Assembly (NCBI GenBank): GCA_949987565.1
Contig: OX465104.1
Location: forward strand, 14,573,789-14,637,788
Reading direction: 5' to 3'
DNA: 64,000 nucleotides
Source of the DNA: Luidia sarsii
Taxonomy: Eukaryota > Echinodermata > Asteroidea > Paxillosida > Luidiidae
Below, in pieces: positions 60,206 to 64,000 of the stretch (position 1 is its first letter; each line of letters begins with the position of its first letter). Made by a program: the position numbers and the translations under genes. The notes under the pieces were generated by a model. It made no database searches. It was not told the DNA's origin and saw only the letters and a list, made by a program, of their open reading frames with translations.

Positions 60206-61507
60206 GGCCCCCTCAAACAAACTAGATTTTTGCCCTAATTTCTGACATGTTCGACAGGTCCGCTCCTGTCAGAATTTTCAGTTTTCGACCCAAAATAAGT
60301 TTTTCCAGATTTATCTGAAAATGACTCCTCAGGTATCTGAGAGCCCTCTGACATGGATCGGACTTTCGGTAGACCAGTTGAAGTCATTTTTGGCCCCCTC
60401 AAACAAACTAGATTTTTGCCCCAATTTCTGACATGTTCGACAGGTCCGCTCCTGTCAGAATTTTCAGTTTTCGACCCAAAAAAAGGTTTCCCAGATTTAT
60501 CTGAAAATGACTCCTCAGGTATTTGAGAGCCCTCTGACATGGATCGGACTTTCGGTAGACCAGTTGAAGTCATTTTTGGCCCCCTCAAACAAACTAGATT
60601 TTTGCCCCAATTTCTGACATGTTCGACAGGTCCGCTCCTGTCAGAATTTTCAGTTTTCGACCCAAAAAAAGTTTTCCCAGATTTCTCTGAAAATGACTCC
60701 TCAGGTATCTGAGAGCCCTCTGACATGGATCGGACTTTCGGTAGACCAGTTGAAGTCATTTTTGGCCCCCTCAAACAAACTAGATTTTTGCCCCAATTTC
60801 TGACATGTTCGACAGGTCCGCTCCTGTCAGAATTTTCAGTTTTCGACCCAAAAAAAGTTTTCCCAGATTTCTCTGAAAATGACTCCTCAGGTATCTGAGA
60901 GCCCTCTGACATGGATCGGATATTCGTTAGACCAGTTGAAGTCATTTTTGGCCCCCTCAAACAAACTAGATTTTTGCCCCAATTTCTGACATGTTCGACA
61001 GGTCCGCTCCTGTCAGAAATTTCAGTTTTCGACCCATAAAAAGTTTTCCCAGATTTCTCTGAAAATGACTCCTCAGGTATCTGAGAGCCCTCTGACATGG
61101 ATCGGACGTTCGGTAGACCAGTTGAAGTCATTTTTGGCCCCCTCAAACAAACTAGATTTTTGCCCCAATTTCTGACATGTTCGACAGGTCCGCTCCTGTC
61201 AGAATTTTCAGTTTTCGACCCAAAAAAAGTTTTCCCAGATTTATCTGAAAATGACTCCTCATGTATCTGAGAGCCCTCTGACATGGATCGGACTTTCGGT
61301 AGACCAGTTGAAGTCATTTTTGGCCCCCTCAAACAAACTAGATTTTTGCCCCAATTTCTGACATGTTCGACAGGTCCGCTCCTGTCAGAATTTTCAGTTT
61401 TCGACCCAAAAAAAGGTTTCCCAGATTTATCTGAAAATGACTCCTCAGGTATCTGAGAGCCCTCTGACATGGATCGGACTTTCGGTAGACCAGTTGAAGT
61501 CATTTTT
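60206..61507. repeat. Zone 4 canonical seven-monomer unit (copy 2)
   Basis: Same variant order as 55741-57042. It is followed by a five-monomer unit here, where copy 1 was followed by a fourteen-monomer unit, so seven-monomer units have been joined to different neighbours. Confidence 0.87.
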
Positions 61508-62438
61508 GGCCCCCTCAAACAAACTAGATTTTTGCCCTAATTTCTGACATGTTCGACAGGTCCGCTCCTGTCAGAATTTTCAGTTTTCGACCCAAAATAA
61601 GTTTTTCCAGATTTATCTGAAAATGACTCCTCAGGTATCTGAGAGCCCTCTGACATGGATCGGACTTTCGGTAGACCAGTTGAAGTCATTTTTGGCCCCC
61701 TCAAACAAACTAGATTTTTGCCCCAATTTCTGACATGTTCGACAGGTCCGCTCCTGTCAGAATTTTCAGTTTTCGACCCAAAAAAAGGTTTCCCAGATTT
61801 ATCTGAAAATGACTCCTCAGGTATTTGAGAGCCCTCTGACATGGATCGGACTTTCGGTAGACCAGTTGAAGTCATTTTTGGCCCCCTCAAACAAACTAGA
61901 TTTTTGCCCCAATTTCTGACATGTTCGACAGGTCCGCTCCTGTCAGAATGTTCAGTTTTCGACCCAAAAAAAGTTTTCCCAGATTTCTCTGAAAATGACT
62001 CCTCAGGTATCTGAGAGCCCTCTGACATGGATCGGACTTTCGGTAGACCAGTTGAAGTCATTTTTGGCCCCCTCAAACAAACTAGATTTTTGCCCCAATT
62101 TCTGACATGTTCGACAGGTCCGCTCCTGTCAGAATTTTCAGTTTTCGACCCAAAAAAAGTTTTCCCAGATTTCTCTGAAAATGACTCCTCAGGTATCTGA
62201 GAGCCCTCTGACATGGATCGGATGTTCGGTAGACCAGTTGAAGTCATTTTTGGCCCCCTCAAACAAACTAGATTTTTGCCCCAATTTCTGACATGTTCGA
62301 CAGGTCCGCTCCTGTCAGAATTTTCAGTTTTCGACCCAAAAATAAGTTTTCACAGATTTCTCTGAAAATGACTCCTCAGGTATCTGAGAGCCCTCTGACA
62401 TGGATCGGACTTTCGGTAGACCAGTTGAAGTCATTTTT
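61508..62438. repeat. Zone 4 five-monomer unit
   Basis: 'cccta', 'aaaggtttccc', 'gaatgttcag', 'gatgttcggtagacc' and a 187-bp monomer fill 931 bp. It has the size of the unit at 50902, but 'gaatgttcag' replaces the ordinary third monomer. Confidence 0.85.
62252..62438. repeat. 187-bp monomer 5
   Basis: It lies 2,791 bp after the fourth (15 x 186 + 1), the same period as the surrounding super-repeat, so it was copied along with it. Confidence 0.9.
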
Positions 62439-62996
62439 GGCCCCCTCAAACAAACTAGATTTTTGCCCTAATTTCTGACATGTTCGACAGGTCCGCTCCT
62501 GTCAGAATTTTCAGTTTTCGACCCAAAATAAGTTTTTCCAGATTTATCTGAAAATGACTCCTCAGGTATCTGAGAGCCCTCTGACATGGATCGGACTTTC
62601 GGTAGACCAGTTGAAGTCATTTTTGGCCCCCTCAAACAAACTAGATTTTTGCCCCAATTTCTGACATGTTCGACAGGTCCGCTCCTGTCAGAATTTTCAG
62701 TTTTCGACCCAAAAAAAGGTTTCCCAGATTTATCTGAAAATGACTCCTCAGGTATTTGAGAGCCCTCTGACATGGATCGGACTTTCGGTAGACCAGTTGA
62801 AGTCATTTTTGGCCCCCTCAAACAAACTAGATTTTTGCCCCAATTTCTGACATGTTCGACAGGTCCGCTCCTGTCAGAATTTTCAGTTTTCGACCCAAAA
62901 AAAGTTTTCCCAGATTTCTCTGAAAATGACTCCTCAGGTATCTGAGAGCCCTCTGACATGGATCGGACTTTCGGTAGACCAGTTGAAGTCATTTTT
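62439..62996. repeat. Zone 4 three-monomer unit (copy 2)
   Basis: Its minus-strand translation is the same as that of 59648-60205 by inspection, at an offset of 2,791 bp. It starts the second copy of the 15-monomer super-repeat. Confidence 0.87.
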
Positions 62997-64000
62997 GGCC
63001 CCCTCAAACAAACTAGATTTTTGCCCTAATTTCTGACATGTTCGACAGGTCCGCTCCTGTCAGAATTTTCAGTTTTCGACCCAAAATAAGTTTTTCCAGA
63101 TTTATCTGAAAATGACTCCTCAGGTATCTGAGAGCCCTCTGACATGGATCGGACTTTCGGTAGACCAGTTGAAGTCATTTTTGGCCCCCTCAAACAAACT
63201 AGATTTTTGCCCCAATTTCTGACATGTTCGACAGGTCCGCTCCTGTCAGAATTTTCAGTTTTCGACCCAAAAAAAGGTTTCCCAGATTTATCTGAAAATG
63301 ACTCCTCAGGTATTTGAGAGCCCTCTGACATGGATCGGACTTTCGGTAGACCAGTTGAAGTCATTTTTGGCCCCCTCAAACAAACTAGATTTTTGCCCCA
63401 ATTTCTGACATGTTCGACAGGTCCGCTCCTGTCAGAATTTTCAGTTTTCGACCCAAAAAAAGTTTTCCCAGATTTCTCTGAAAATGACTCCTCAGGTATC
63501 TGAGAGCCCTCTGACATGGATCGGACTTTCGGTAGACCAGTTGAAGTCATTTTTGGCCCCCTCAAACAAACTAGATTTTTGCCCCAATTTCTGACATGTT
63601 CGACAGGTCCGCTCCTGTCAGAATTTTCAGTTTTCGACCCAAAAAAAGTTTTCCCAGATTTCTCTGAAAATGACTCCTCAGGTATCTGAGAGCCCTCTGA
63701 CATGGATCGGATATTCGTTAGACCAGTTGAAGTCATTTTTGGCCCCCTCAAACAAACTAGATTTTTGCCCCAATTTCTGACATGTTCGACAGGTCCGCTC
63801 CTGTCAGAAATTTCAGTTTTCGACCCATAAAAAGTTTTCCCAGATTTCTCTGAAAATGACTCCTCAGGTATCTGAGAGCCCTCTGACATGGATCGGACGT
63901 TCGGTAGACCAGTTGAAGTCATTTTTGGCCCCCTCAAACAAACTAGATTTTTGCCCCAATTTCTGACATGTTCGACAGGTCCGCTCCTGTCAGAATTTTC
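62997..64000. repeat. Zone 4 seven-monomer unit, cut by the window end
   Basis: Five complete monomers and 74 bp follow the order of 60206-61507 up to the monomer after 'cccataaaaag' with 'gacgttcgg'. The window ends in mid-monomer, so the array continues to the right. Confidence 0.88.

Larger units (their letters stand above)
1578..64000. repeat. 186-bp tandem satellite array (335 complete monomers plus a partial one)
   Basis: Head-to-tail monomers all lie in the same orientation. Phased on 'ggccccctcaaac', there is a 185-bp first monomer, 334 complete monomers from 1763 to 63926, and 74 bp of the next. Landmarks in order are 'ctagatttttgcccc', 'ctgacatgttcgacagg', 'ccgctcctgtcag', 'cgacccaaaaaaag', 'ctgaaaatgactcctcagg', 'gagccctctgacatgg' and 'cggtagaccagttgaag'. 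Interior monomers differ by a few substitutions from the consensus, and the same variants recur in ordered groups, which defines higher-order repeats. The family is not one I can name. The length suits one nucleosome plus linker, as in many centromeric satellites. No insertion of other DNA interrupts the array. Confidence 0.98.

Noticed and set aside
6268..62478. 61-62-codon and 98-codon plus-strand open frames
   Set aside because: They appear only where a 4-bp or 1-bp insertion joins two plus-strand frames, or where a stop is lost by substitution (near 16770-17066). They overlap the satellite completely.
1894..63937. Dozens of long minus-strand open frames with a 62-residue repeat as protein genes
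   Set aside because: They are the satellite read in its one stop-free minus-strand frame. At least 37 stops and 15 frame-changing indels interrupt them, starts and ends fall at random variants, no promoter or flanking non-repeat coding sequence exists, and variants show no codon constraint.
1578..64000. CRISPR array
   Set aside because: The repeated unit is 186 bp with no unique spacers; all of it repeats.
1578..64000. LTR, transposon or rDNA spacer origin
   Set aside because: I see no terminal repeats, target-site duplications, transposase or reverse transcriptase, or rRNA sequence. An origin from some mobile element remains possible but has no support here.
87..64000. Zebrafish type I satellite, which has a similar monomer length
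   Set aside because: Only the length is similar, to my recollection. I cannot compare sequences here, so I do not assign the family.

Overview
The window is tandem-repeat DNA from end to end. I find no protein-coding gene, RNA gene, mobile element or CRISPR array. It looks like eukaryotic nuclear heterochromatin, either centromeric or pericentromeric or a large interstitial or subtelomeric satellite block. The reasons are a nucleosome-sized 186-bp monomer, more than 62 kb of head-to-tail copies, layered higher-order repeats, and a flanking C-rich minisatellite. I cannot name the species or the satellite family. An animal genome is a guess.

Layout. Bases 1-1577 are a degenerate C-rich minisatellite with units of about 36-45 bp. 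It changes abruptly at about 1578 into the 186-bp satellite, which runs to base 64000 and beyond the window. Monomers are phased here on the conserved 'ggccccctcaaac'. On that phase there is a 185-bp first monomer (1578-1762), then exactly 334 complete monomers (1763-63926) and a 74-bp partial one. The lengths balance exactly: 334 x 186, plus nine 4-bp insertions, plus five 1-bp insertions, minus one 1-bp deletion. Every other variant I noticed is a substitution. The consensus is about 44% GC (A47 T57 G34 C48) with five CpG sites.

The array divides into zones with their own diagnostic variants. Zone 1 (1763-17955) has units that start with a 'cccta' monomer followed by a 'tttgtgacatg' monomer. 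Zone 2 (17956-38253) is a very large tandem duplication: 8,196 bp (44 monomers), then 9,494 bp (51 monomers), then a partial third copy. Zone 3 (38254-46995) has 4-, 5-, 8- and 18-monomer units that share the zone 2 'cctatcag' marker. Zone 4 (46996-64000) is marked by 'aaaggtttccc' and 'cccataaaaag' monomers and ends in a 15-monomer, 2,791-bp super-repeat. A 'cccta' substitution (27 occurrences) marks the unit starts throughout, so the whole-monomer distance between successive units can be counted.

Long minus-strand open frames (up to 1,791 codons) cross the array only because 186 is divisible by three and the consensus monomer lacks a stop in one frame. Recurrent variants hit all codon positions and are mostly amino-acid changing, and at least 37 monomers carry stops. 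I therefore treat these frames as arithmetic by-products and not genes. The strongest observations are the nested higher-order structure, the long-distance exchange of rare variants, and the recurrent 4-bp duplication inside the loop of a conserved inverted repeat.
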